Positions 8,370 to 16,750 of a DNA stretch of 64,000 nt are shown here, piece after piece. Origin of the DNA: Candidatus Eisenbacteria bacterium (GTDB lineage: Bacteria; Eisenbacteria; RBG-16-71-46; JACRLI01); the NCBI GenBank assembly GCA_016235265.1, contig JACRLI010000015.1, positions 20,995 through 84,994 of the forward strand. Reading direction: 5' to 3'. The notes beneath the pieces are model-generated. The model had not been told where the DNA came from, ran no database searches, and saw only the letters and a list, made by a program, of their open reading frames with translations. How positions within the stretch are numbered: position 1 is the stretch's first letter; each line of letters opens with the position of its first letter. A program made the position numbers and the translations under genes.

Positions 8370-9949
8370 TCGGAGCTGTACTTGAGCACGTAGTCGCCCG
8401 TGCCGGTCTCGTCCACGAAGATGAACCGCATGTGGCTGCCGTGGCGGGCCTGCCGGGCGCGCGTGCCGAAGATCATGCGGCCGTGGAGATCGTAGTCCCA
8501 GATTTCGTAGGAGCGGGTGTCCCCCCGGCCCCGCGCGCCCTTGTTCTCGAGCACCCGGCCGCGGTTGCTGTCCTCGCCCAGGGCCAGGTCGGAGCCCAGG
8601 TCGGAGAGCGATTCGCCTCCCACCGGCATGACCCGCTGGCGGATCTCGTCGGGGTGGCCGTACTTCACGAACACCCGTCCCCGGTCGGTGAAGTAGCCTC
8701 TCAGGTTGCCCCCGAAGGAGCGCCCCGCCACCACCAGGCGGGACTCGAACTCCGCCAGCGGGTCGCCGAGCGCCCCCTCGGGCCCCGCGCGCCGGCGGGT
8801 CCAGTACTCGTTCCAGTAGGCCTCCTGCTCCCCGGGCGTCATCTCCTCGAAGTGGTCCAGTTCCACGTCCTGGAAGAGCAGCTCCGCCTTCTCCGCCAGT
8901 TCCCGCACGTCCACTTCCAGCAGCGAGCCCTGCGACCAGGCCATGTCGAAGGTGCCCTCCACGCGACGGGAGGCGCCGGTCGCCGGGTTGGCGGTGAGTC
9001 TCAGCCGGTAGCGCCCCGCGGGCAGGGCGCCCAGGCGCAGCACCTGCGCGCGGTCGAAGTTCGGGGCGGCGTGCAGGGTGTCGGCCCACAGGACGCGCCG
9101 ATCGCCGGTTCGCCCGTCGAACACCTCCCAGATCACGCGCAGCTCCTCCCCGGTCCGGCCGCGCGGCAGGCGGCCGGCCACGAAGACCGGCAGGTCGGTG
9201 CCCGAGAGACCGTAGCGCCTCGCCGGGTTGGGATAGACCGTCACGCGCGGCTTGCGGAAGACGCTGGAGTCGGGAGCCGCGAAGGACTCGGCGAACTCGA
9301 GGTCCGAGAGCTCCAGCGAGTCCGCCGAGAACGCGCGCACCCGCAACAGGCCCCGGGCGGTTCCCGAGCGGTGGTCGCGGCGGATCATCCCCAGCAGCGT
9401 CTTCTTGGGGGCCTGCAGGTCGGTTACGCTGACCTCGGCCACGTAGTCGCCGGGAGCCAGCGGGGTGTCCCATTCCAGCACCTGCCGCAGCTGGGCGGTG
9501 CCGGCGGCCTCGGAGTCGGCAGCCGCCATGTGCGACTCGCGCGACCAGCGCAGCGCCGCCCCCCCCCGGAGAGGGTACAGGTCGAGCTCCACCTGCACCC
9601 GGCTCACCCAGAGGGCGCCCGTCCACTCGAACTTCAACTGGTCGTTGGGAATGCGCAGGTAGAACTCGACGCGCGGCAGCGAGTCGGCGGAGGGAAAGGC
9701 CGCGGCGTCGGCGATGAAGAGCAGGTCGCCCTCGGAGAAGCGTGGCAGGGGCAGCGGCGGGGTTTCTTCCTCGCGGGGGTCTTCTGAGACCTCCCCGCCT
9801 GGCGCGGCCGGCTCCGAGAAGGCGGGAGCGGCCACACCACCCGTTCCCGTCGCCAGCATCGCCGCCAGCGCCAGCGCCACCCAAACGCGAAGGGGCAGTG
9901 CCTGGCACCGCCCCCCGCGCTCTTTTCCGTGCTCCGGCTGCTGCTTCAC
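8366..9949 (-). CDS. GWxTD-domain exported protein
   Basis: The 527-residue product has a signal peptide (LPLRVWVALALAAMLATG) and a Pro/Glu-rich linker. A long beta-rich middle follows, and the C-terminal third carries the GWxTD family signature, here as LRGYFTDRGRVFVKYGHPDE with GYFTD replacing GWxTD. Upstream of it, EQEAYWNEYWTRRR matches the usual helical approach to the motif. The family function is unknown. I chose GTG 9949 because GGGGA precedes it and the signal peptide then starts correctly. It lies 56 bp after the PorV-like gene, and its TGA overlaps the start of the secreted paralogue by 4 bp, placing it firmly in the surface-protein operon. Confidence 0.75.
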   Translation of the reverse strand: MKQQPEHGKERGGRCQALPLRVWVALALAAMLATGTGGVAAPAFSEPAAPGGEVSEDPREEETPPLPLPRFSEGDLLFIADAAAFPSADSLPRVEFYLRIPNDQLKFEWTGALWVSRVQVELDLYPLRGGAALRWSRESHMAAADSEAAGTAQLRQVLEWDTPLAPGDYVAEVSVTDLQAPKKTLLGMIRRDHRSGTARGLLRVRAFSADSLELSDLEFAESFAAPDSSVFRKPRVTVYPNPARRYGLSGTDLPVFVAGRLPRGRTGEELRVIWEVFDGRTGDRRVLWADTLHAAPNFDRAQVLRLGALPAGRYRLRLTANPATGASRRVEGTFDMAWSQGSLLEVDVRELAEKAELLFQDVELDHFEEMTPGEQEAYWNEYWTRRRAGPEGALGDPLAEFESRLVVAGRSFGGNLRGYFTDRGRVFVKYGHPDEIRQRVMPVGGESLSDLGSDLALGEDSNRGRVLENKGARGRGDTRSYEIWDYDLHGRMIFGTRARQARHGSHMRFIFVDETGTGDYVLKYSSE

Positions 9950-10005
9950 GCTCGTCCCCGGCCACCCGGCACCGGGCCGGGCGGCGACTGATCGGCGTCC
10001 CGCGC

Positions 10006-10968
10006 CTAGAAGTCGAACTTCAGCGAGACCCGGTGCGCCGCGCCCAGCGTCTGCATGTTCGCGTAGGCGTAGTCCACCTGGGCCTTGGTCTTCGCGCTGA
10101 CGGGGAAGCGCACGCCCACGCCGCCGGCCCAGTTCTCGGAGTCGTACCCGAACTTGTAGCCGCCGCGCAGGAACAGGTAGTTGTTGAACTGGTACTCCGC
10201 GCCCACGTTCAGGTGCTCGCGGTTGTCCGGCGGGTGCGAGAACTCCATCGCCGTGAGCAGCTTCGAGTTGTCCTGGCCCAGCGGGCGGGCGGATACGCCC
10301 ACGCGGAACATGGTGGGCATCTTGCTGGTGCGCACGTCGATGTCCGCCACCTCGGCGCCGTGGCTGTACTTCACGTTGCCGCCGATGTTCTGGATCACCA
10401 TCCCGATGCGAATGCCGCCCAGGCCCACGTCGTACAGTGAACCGACGTCGAAGGTCACGGTGCGCCACTCGCTCTCGGCCAGCCCCGCCGTCACCAGCCG
10501 CGCACTCACGCCGGCGGAGAACTTGTCGGTGAAGAAGCGACTGTAGGTCAGGCCAAACGCCGCGTAGCCCGCGTCAAAGGTGCGGCCGGTGCCCTCCGGG
10601 TGATAGGGCTCGGTCTCCTCCTGGCGGTCCATGCTCAGCGAGCGGGCGTCCAGCGACCAGTTGCCCGGGATGCCCTTGATGCTGAACACGTAGGCGAACT
10701 GGTCCACCAGCAGCCCGCCGACCCAGCTGTTGTGGTTGAACATCAGCTCCGTCCGGGCCACGTGGGCCACGCCCGCCGCGTTCCAATAGGAGGCGGAGCC
10801 GTCGTCGGCCACTGCGACGAACGCGTCGCCCATGCCCGCCGCGCGGGCCCCGACGCCGATCTTCAGGAAGGTGGCGTCGTACGTGCCGACCTTCTCGAAG
10901 ATCTCGGCCGCCCGGGCCGCGCCGAACGGCAAGGCGATCAGCAGCAGAACCGCAATAGTACGTTTCAC
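10006..10968 (-). CDS. PorV/PorQ-family outer-membrane barrel protein
   Basis: The 320-residue product has a signal peptide (MKRTIAVLLLIALPFGAARA) followed by the family opening FLKIGVGARAAGMGDAFVAV and ASYWNAAGVA, typical of PorV/PorQ (FadL-like) barrels. Alternating beta-strand sequence continues to a terminal Phe (VSLKFDF), as expected for an outer-membrane barrel. In Bacteroidota PorV carries T9SS cargo to the sortase at the cell surface; whether this one does so is inference from its position between two FlgD-tailed secreted proteins. GTG start with GGAGG upstream. It lies 31 bp after paralogue 1. Confidence 0.85.
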   Translation of the reverse strand: MKRTIAVLLLIALPFGAARAAEIFEKVGTYDATFLKIGVGARAAGMGDAFVAVADDGSASYWNAAGVAHVARTELMFNHNSWVGGLLVDQFAYVFSIKGIPGNWSLDARSLSMDRQEETEPYHPEGTGRTFDAGYAAFGLTYSRFFTDKFSAGVSARLVTAGLAESEWRTVTFDVGSLYDVGLGGIRIGMVIQNIGGNVKYSHGAEVADIDVRTSKMPTMFRVGVSARPLGQDNSKLLTAMEFSHPPDNREHLNVGAEYQFNNYLFLRGGYKFGYDSENWAGGVGVRFPVSAKTKAQVDYAYANMQTLGAAHRVSLKFDF

Positions 10969-10999
10969 GAGTCGACCTCCTCCGAGCGCTCCACGAAAA

Positions 11000-13669
11000 T
11001 CACCGGATCACGGTGAACCGGCCGACCATTTGCCCGCGGTCGCCTTCCACCGAATATACGTAGATTCCAGCCTTGATGTCCTGCCCGTTGCGCGAGACCA
11101 GGTTCCACTCGATCGTGCCGCCGCCCCGGGCATCTTCCTGGTTGAAGGTGCGCACCAGGTCGCCCGCGGTGGAGAAGACCCGGAGCGTGTAGCGGCCACA
11201 CGGCAGGTGGTTGAAGTTGATGTGCGTGCCCGTGGGATCGCCGGGGCTCCCGCGAAGGTCCCATGCCGCGTGGAACCGGTACGGGTTGGGCACCACCTTG
11301 ATGTGGTCCACGTCCGGGCTGCAATCGGTGCGCGGCACCACCACGTTCTCCTCGGTGGCCGACCGGCCTGTCTCCTGGTATTCGACGGTGTCCAGCGGCG
11401 TGACCGGGTTGGTCTTGTTGGTCTCGTTGTATGCGGTCACCGCGTAGAAGTAACGGAACCCGTTCAGCACGTTGCGGTCCACGTAGCGGTAGTAGCCCAC
11501 CTTGTGCACGCGGCAGGGCACGCCGCGGTGCGTGGGGCAGCTCACGGTGTTGTCGTAGCTCGACTCGGCGGTGTCCGAGACCTCGGGGTTGCGCACCGAG
11601 TCCAGCACCGAGTTGGCGATCAGGCCCACCGGCTTGGACCACTCGCCCACCAGCTCCCACAGGTCGCTGGACGGTCCGTTGGGCCCGGTGGCCGGGTCGC
11701 GCTTCCAGCCCACGGCGCGGTACAGCCGGTAGCCGCGGAAGTCCAGCACCTCGCCGAGCTTGCCCGGGTTGGGGATCTTCTCCGAGATGTCGTCCCACAG
11801 GACCTGCACCGCCTGGTCCCCGCGGACCACCTGCACGCGCGGAGGCACCGGGGGCGCCGCACCCACCCACCGGACCCGGTCCACGAGCGGCACCCGCGCG
11901 GCGTCGCACACGCCGGTGGTGACATCGCAGTCGAGGTCGAACCACGAGCAGTGCTGGTCGCTGAGTTCGCGCAGGTCACCCTCCTGGTCCTGGCAGTCGC
12001 GGTACTGCACCTGCTTGCCCAGCGGGGCGATGATGCACGTCTCGCGGCCCCCGTCTCCCGGGTTGCGCTGGTCGCGCGGCGAGTTGCACGCGTGCTCGCC
12101 CGGACGCCTCGGGTTGTTCGGATTGGGGTCCGAGAAGTACCTGGGATTGGGCTTGAGGACCCCGCGGTAGGCGGTCCACGCCTGCTGCACGGACGAGAGC
12201 AGCCCCTGCGGGACCTCGCGACCGAACTTCTTCTGGAACACGTCGAAGTCATCCATGGTCGTCGGCAGCAGCGTCTTGCCCTTGCCGATGTAGTCCGCCT
12301 TGCCCACGCAGTAGCCCACGTCGAACTCGACGGTGCTGTCCGCGGGCAGCGAGATGTACGGTCCGACGGAGAACATGGCCCGGTAGCTGCCGGTGTTGTC
12401 CATGTCCGGGAACTCCACGTTCTTCTTCGATGCGTTGGACATGGCGTCGTACAACTCGAGGTCCGTGGTCGGCCGGCCGCCCTGCGCGTACGGCAGCGAG
12501 GAGCGGAAGTACCGGTACGAGTGCACCGACAAATGGCGCGGGGCGTAGCCGTACTCGTCGGCGGCGATGTCATCGGCCGTGGGATTCGCCTTGAAGCCGA
12601 GCCGCGGGAAGCGGGAGGCGCCCAGGAACGTCACCGCGCCTGCGCCCGGCGTCTTACCTTCGTCCCCGTCGTTGTTGCAGCTCCAGAAGATGTGCAGGAT
12701 CGAGTCCTCGTGCGAGGCGCGCTCGGGGCGCTTGGAATCTTCGAGGATTTCGCTGGGCTTGGTCCGCCCGTCGGCGGCGATCTCGAACCAGCCGAGCAGG
12801 CCCTTGCCGCTGGCGTTGGGGTTGTCGCGGGCGCCAGTGATGGGCCGCCAGAATACACCCACGTACAGCGAGTCCACGTTGCGGCCCACGCCCTCGATCA
12901 GGCGCGTCATGTTGGTGATTTCCCAGTGCACGCCCACGTAGTCGCTGCCGCCTGGGGTGGACCAGGCGTAGGAGGAGCGCTGCACCCTGAGGCCCAGGGC
13001 CACGTGGGGCTCGTTGTAGCCGGGGTCAGTCAGCGCCTCGGGCGTGTAGTCGAGCATCTCGGTGGCGAACATGTCGGGCGAAACGGCGCCGTAGTCCTCG
13101 TCAATGCGGCCGTCCCCGTCCTCGTCCTTCCCGTTGAGGAAGTCCTCGTCGAACTTTCCGTCCACATCGTCATCCTGGCCGCGGCTGCCGCCGGGAATGC
13201 CCTCGTAGGCATGGCGGGTCCTGGCGAACTCGGGGAGCTCGCCGCGCAGCTCGTCGAACTCGTCGGTGCGCCGGATGCCGTCCTTGTCCTTCCCCCCCAG
13301 GATCAGGTTGCTGTAGATCAGGTACTCGGTGCCCGAGTTGCCCGGCCACTGCATGCCGGGGTCCTGGCTGGTGGTGTTGGAGACCAGCCACCAGATGTTC
13401 CCCGGCGAGTAGTTGGTGTTGTCCATGTGCATCCACACGCTGCCGATGGTGTGGAGCCCGCCGGTCCTGTCCTCGGCCTCGTAGACCTGCGGCCGGGCGA
13501 CGCCGCGGGAGTCCTTCATCCCGGTGGCCCCGGTGGCGCGGGCATGCCGCGCCAGGAAGCGCGTCTCCGCGTCGTCGAGGCCGGGCGAGCCCTGCGCCCG
13601 GGCCGAAGTGGGCGCCAGGCAGGCCAGAACTCCCAGGAGGACCCACAATAGGGCGGTGCGATTGCGCAT
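11000..13669 (-). CDS. Large secreted cysteine-rich protein with FlgD/T9SS-like C-terminal domain (paralogue 1)
   Basis: The 889-residue exported protein has a signal peptide (residues 1-25, ending ARA). The shared segment LHTIGSVWMHMDNTNYSPGN covers 72-91, and an Asp-rich, calcium-loop-like stretch covers about 165-193 (DDDVDG, DEDGDGRIDEDY). At least 11 cysteines keep their context in the paralogue at 5685-8369, six of them within HACNSPRD to VCD. The C-terminal beta domain (PNPYRF, CGRYTLRVF, WNLVSRNGQDIKAGIYVYS) resembles FlgD-Ig/T9SS type-A sorting tails and ends GRFTVIR. ATG with AGGAGATCACG upstream. It lies 29 bp after the TonB receptor gene. Function unknown; a surface or extracellular structural or binding protein is likely. 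Confidence 0.82.
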   Translation of the reverse strand: MRNRTALLWVLLGVLACLAPTSARAQGSPGLDDAETRFLARHARATGATGMKDSRGVARPQVYEAEDRTGGLHTIGSVWMHMDNTNYSPGNIWWLVSNTTSQDPGMQWPGNSGTEYLIYSNLILGGKDKDGIRRTDEFDELRGELPEFARTRHAYEGIPGGSRGQDDDVDGKFDEDFLNGKDEDGDGRIDEDYGAVSPDMFATEMLDYTPEALTDPGYNEPHVALGLRVQRSSYAWSTPGGSDYVGVHWEITNMTRLIEGVGRNVDSLYVGVFWRPITGARDNPNASGKGLLGWFEIAADGRTKPSEILEDSKRPERASHEDSILHIFWSCNNDGDEGKTPGAGAVTFLGASRFPRLGFKANPTADDIAADEYGYAPRHLSVHSYRYFRSSLPYAQGGRPTTDLELYDAMSNASKKNVEFPDMDNTGSYRAMFSVGPYISLPADSTVEFDVGYCVGKADYIGKGKTLLPTTMDDFDVFQKKFGREVPQGLLSSVQQAWTAYRGVLKPNPRYFSDPNPNNPRRPGEHACNSPRDQRNPGDGGRETCIIAPLGKQVQYRDCQDQEGDLRELSDQHCSWFDLDCDVTTGVCDAARVPLVDRVRWVGAAPPVPPRVQVVRGDQAVQVLWDDISEKIPNPGKLGEVLDFRGYRLYRAVGWKRDPATGPNGPSSDLWELVGEWSKPVGLIANSVLDSVRNPEVSDTAESSYDNTVSCPTHRGVPCRVHKVGYYRYVDRNVLNGFRYFYAVTAYNETNKTNPVTPLDTVEYQETGRSATEENVVVPRTDCSPDVDHIKVVPNPYRFHAAWDLRGSPGDPTGTHINFNHLPCGRYTLRVFSTAGDLVRTFNQEDARGGGTIEWNLVSRNGQDIKAGIYVYSVEGDRGQMVGRFTVIR

Positions 13670-13698
13670 CGTGATCTCCTCTTCCCGTTCCCGGGCGC

Positions 13699-16557
13699 CT
13701 AGAACGACACTCCGATGCCCACCCGGATGTAACGGCCTTCCTCGAACACGCGCGGGTCGTTGAGCGGGAACCACGTCGGGTGTCCGGTGCGGAACGGGTC
13801 GTACAGGAACGCCCCGCCCGCCTTGCCGGTCTCCGTGAAGTAGACGTCGTAGGGGTTCAAGTTGGCATTCTCGTTGAAGCCCACGAACGGGTTGGGGTAC
13901 GTCGACTGGGCGATATTGGCGATGTTCACCGCGTCGAGCACGTTGCGCGCGTCCACGAAGAACGTCACATCACGGCCCCAGATGCGGTAGTACTTGTCCG
14001 CCGTCAGCGAGAGACTGCTGTTGCTCGGCAGCCGCTGGGAGTTCTCGGCCTTCGGGTCCGTCTTGTCCTCGTTGCGGGTGTGCGGAGTGTACGGCCGACC
14101 CGTGGAGTACTGCCACAGGAGGTTGACGCCCCAGCTGCCCTCGTTCTTGATCGAGAGCTGCGCGGAGAGGTTGTGACGGATGTCCCAGTCCAGGGGCTTC
14201 TCGTCGATCGGCAGGTACAGCGTGCCGCCGCTGATGAACCTCCCGGCCTCGTTGGGGTCGTTGGCCACCCCCGTGGCGATGCCGTAGGTGTAGTTGAGCT
14301 CGCCCGCGAAGTGGTGGCTCATGCGCTTGGTGAGCGTGACCTCGAAGCCGCGCGCGGAGGCGTAGTCCCCGTTCACGTAGTAGCTCACCAGCTTGCCCGT
14401 CTCCCGGTCCAGCTTCTGGCGCACCGTCAGCAGCCCGAAGATGTCCTTGAAGAACACCGAGAACTGCCCGAAGATGTCGCGGCTGAACAGGTGCTGCACC
14501 GCCGCCTGGTAGGAGATGTTGGTCTCGGGCGAGATGTCGGGATTGCCCTGCACCCCCACCGAGCTCTTGGCGCCACGGTTCTCGAACACGTAGAGGCGGT
14601 CCGGCGTCTGGTAGGTGCGTCCGTAGTGCAGCGAGAACACGTCGCGGTCCGAGACCGGGTAGGCGATCCCCAGCCGCGGGCTCACCTGCGTCTTGAAGCG
14701 CCTCCCGCTGGGCAGGTCCTTGTCCGGAATCTGCGGGCCCGGAGAGAAGAAGTCGTAGCGCAGCCCGGCGTTGATCACCATGCCCTCGTACTCCCAGCGG
14801 TCCTGCACGAAGCCGGAGCCCTCGGGGTTGTAGGCGGTGATCTGGCTGCGGGTGGCGCCCGGCAGCCCGCTGGTGCCCACGAACAGGTTCGGGTCGTTGA
14901 GCGACAGCGAGCGCGCCTGGTTGTACACGAACTCCCCGCCGGCCTTGAATGTGTGCCCGTTGGTCTTGCCCGGGGTGAAGTCGCCGCGCCGTGAGGTGAT
15001 GTCCGACTTCACCGTGTACACCACGGTGTGCCGCTCGTTGTACACCGGGAAGTCCCCGTGGGTGGCGTAGTACAGTCCGCCCAGGTAGTCGGAGAAGTAG
15101 TCGGGGCGCTGCACCTCGTACTCGCCGGGGGCCAGCGAACGGCCATCGCGTTCCACGCCATAACGGCTGTCGAACTGGTAGCGGCTCATCTTGGCCGAGT
15201 ACACCGTCTTGTCCGAGAGCTGGCGCTGGAACACCACCTTGTACAGGTCGAATCCGTCGCGGGCCACCGGGAAGTGATCGGCGGCGTTGTAGGATTCCCA
15301 GTAAGCGCCGGCATCCCCCAACCCGGGCGCCTGGCCGTACTGCACGTACGGGTTCGGGTCGGGCACCGGGCTCCAGACGCGGTAGTTCTTGCCGATCTTC
15401 TTGATGTTGCCCGGGTCGCGCTTCTCGGCACCCTGCCGGTTCGGGTCCACGAAGGTGGTCTCGGGCACCACCAGCACATAGCCCTTGCGGCTCCACATGT
15501 GGTTGTACGCCCCGGCGATGGTCCGGTTGCTCAGGTACTCGCCGGTCAGCTTCATGGCGTCGTCCTTGCCGAACCGGTACGCCATCTTGGCCTGCCAGTT
15601 GCCTTCGTTGACCTGCCGCGGCCCGAAGGAAACGAAGTCCAGCAGCCGCGAGCGGCGCTGGGTGGCCTGCGACTTGAGGTAGGTGTCGGTAAAGATGCCG
15701 TCGTAGGACACGAAGTAGGTCAGCCTCTTCAGTGGCGTGGGGCCGCCGAAGCCGGTCGAGACGCGGGTGTAGTTGTCGTAGGTCTTGCGGTCGTCGCCGA
15801 AGCGGTCCGTGTGGTACTGGAACTGGCCCTCGAACTTGTCGCGGCCCTCGCGGGTCTGCACCGAGAGCACGCCGGAAAGCGCGTTGCCGTACTCGGCATC
15901 CAGGCCGCCCAGCAGCAGGTCGGCGTTGTCGAAGCCCAGGTTGGTGGTGGAGATGAGCCCGCCCACCAGCGGGTCGGACACGGTGATGCCGTCGATCTGG
16001 GTCTTCACCTCGCCGTTGCGCCCGCCGCGCACGTGCAGGCCGCTGGCGTTGTTCACCACGCCCGCCTTGAGCGAGATGGCCTGGATCAGGTTGTCCACCG
16101 GCTTCTCGGTCACGTCCCGGGCGCTCACCGTCTGGCGCACGTCGGAAGACTTGGTGCGGATCATCTGCTTTTCGCCGATGACGTGGAGCACGTCCAGGGT
16201 CTTGGCCACGCCCGCCCGGATGTTGATCTCCACGTTGACCGTCTGGCCCGGCCCGACCACCACCGTCTTCGGGTCGGCCGAGACGCCGGGCGCCTGCAGG
16301 ATGATGGTGTAGGTCCCGGGGGGCACGTCGAAGGTGGCGGTGCCGTCCGTTCCGAGGTTGGAGCCGCGCTTGAGCTCGCGGATCGCGACCGCTCCCCCCG
16401 TCCAGCTCTGGCCCTTCTCGAGCGCCTTGACCACGATCTTCCCGGACTTGCCGGGCGCGAGGTGCCGCACTTCCTGTGCCTGGGCCTGGAAAGCGAACGC
16501 GAGCAGGATGGCCAGGGCCCCAAGGCAGGTGCCGGTCTTCAGAATCAAGCTGCGCAT
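13699..16557 (-). CDS. TonB-dependent receptor with carboxypeptidase-regulatory-like N-terminal domain
   Basis: The 952-residue outer-membrane receptor has a signal peptide (MRSLILKTGTCLGALAILLA...AQA). A carboxypeptidase-regulatory-like beta domain (about 45-115, with FDVPPGTYTIILQAPGV) precedes the plug domain, which has GLHVRGGRNGEVKTQIDG. A long 22-strand-type barrel follows, ending VGIGVSF. This family imports large ligands or, in SusC-like cases, glycans and peptides across the outer membrane using TonB energy. The ligand is unknown. The ATG at 16557 has GGAG upstream and starts right at the signal peptide. The operon context suggests it serves the secreted-protein system rather than simple iron uptake. 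Confidence 0.9.
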   Translation of the reverse strand: MRSLILKTGTCLGALAILLAFAFQAQAQEVRHLAPGKSGKIVVKALEKGQSWTGGAVAIRELKRGSNLGTDGTATFDVPPGTYTIILQAPGVSADPKTVVVGPGQTVNVEINIRAGVAKTLDVLHVIGEKQMIRTKSSDVRQTVSARDVTEKPVDNLIQAISLKAGVVNNASGLHVRGGRNGEVKTQIDGITVSDPLVGGLISTTNLGFDNADLLLGGLDAEYGNALSGVLSVQTREGRDKFEGQFQYHTDRFGDDRKTYDNYTRVSTGFGGPTPLKRLTYFVSYDGIFTDTYLKSQATQRRSRLLDFVSFGPRQVNEGNWQAKMAYRFGKDDAMKLTGEYLSNRTIAGAYNHMWSRKGYVLVVPETTFVDPNRQGAEKRDPGNIKKIGKNYRVWSPVPDPNPYVQYGQAPGLGDAGAYWESYNAADHFPVARDGFDLYKVVFQRQLSDKTVYSAKMSRYQFDSRYGVERDGRSLAPGEYEVQRPDYFSDYLGGLYYATHGDFPVYNERHTVVYTVKSDITSRRGDFTPGKTNGHTFKAGGEFVYNQARSLSLNDPNLFVGTSGLPGATRSQITAYNPEGSGFVQDRWEYEGMVINAGLRYDFFSPGPQIPDKDLPSGRRFKTQVSPRLGIAYPVSDRDVFSLHYGRTYQTPDRLYVFENRGAKSSVGVQGNPDISPETNISYQAAVQHLFSRDIFGQFSVFFKDIFGLLTVRQKLDRETGKLVSYYVNGDYASARGFEVTLTKRMSHHFAGELNYTYGIATGVANDPNEAGRFISGGTLYLPIDEKPLDWDIRHNLSAQLSIKNEGSWGVNLLWQYSTGRPYTPHTRNEDKTDPKAENSQRLPSNSSLSLTADKYYRIWGRDVTFFVDARNVLDAVNIANIAQSTYPNPFVGFNENANLNPYDVYFTETGKAGGAFLYDPFRTGHPTWFPLNDPRVFEEGRYIRVGIGVSF

Positions 16558-16687
16558 ATGGGCTCTCACTCCTCTCGTCCGCGCCGACACGGCCCGTGGG
16601 GAGATTCCGGGTCGCCCGGCGCCGCCGCCTGCGCGGGAGCCTTCCCGCGCGGGCCAGCGGCCCGCGGATCTTCAGAAACGCCTCTTC

Positions 16688-16708
16688 GGCGGGCAGAAAC
16701 TGCCCGCC
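16688..16708. other. Perfect hairpin in the barrel-to-receptor gap
   Basis: GGCGGGCAG-AAA-CTGCCCGCC forms a perfect 9-bp stem with a 3-base loop in the 193-bp gap between the barrel gene and the TonB receptor gene. It has no adjacent T-run. In an operon it could be an RNA-processing or partial attenuation site that sets the ratio of upstream to downstream products. Confidence 0.5.
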
Positions 16709-16750
16709 ACAAAATAGGAGAGGTCACTTGGGAAGCGGTCGATCCACGGG

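Noticed and set aside
4365-8393. Plus-strand open frame of 1342 codons
   Set aside because: It lies antisense to the glycosyltransferase and secreted-protein genes, is rich in His/Gly/Val/Arg as expected of reverse reading of GC-rich codons, and has no recognisable motif.
5685-9965. Minus-strand open frame of 1426 codons as one giant protein
   Set aside because: Its first about 530 codons run out of frame through the GWxTD gene; the real gene starts at the GTGA overlap near 8369.
10832-13651. Plus-strand open frame of 939 codons
   Set aside because: Antisense shadow of secreted paralogue 1 and of the start of the PorV-like gene; composition and lack of domains mark it as non-coding.
13597-13669. 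Lipoprotein signal in secreted paralogue 1 (VLAC)
   Set aside because: Leu at the -2 position is poor for a lipobox, and a normal cleavage site ARA follows, so a standard signal peptide is preferred.
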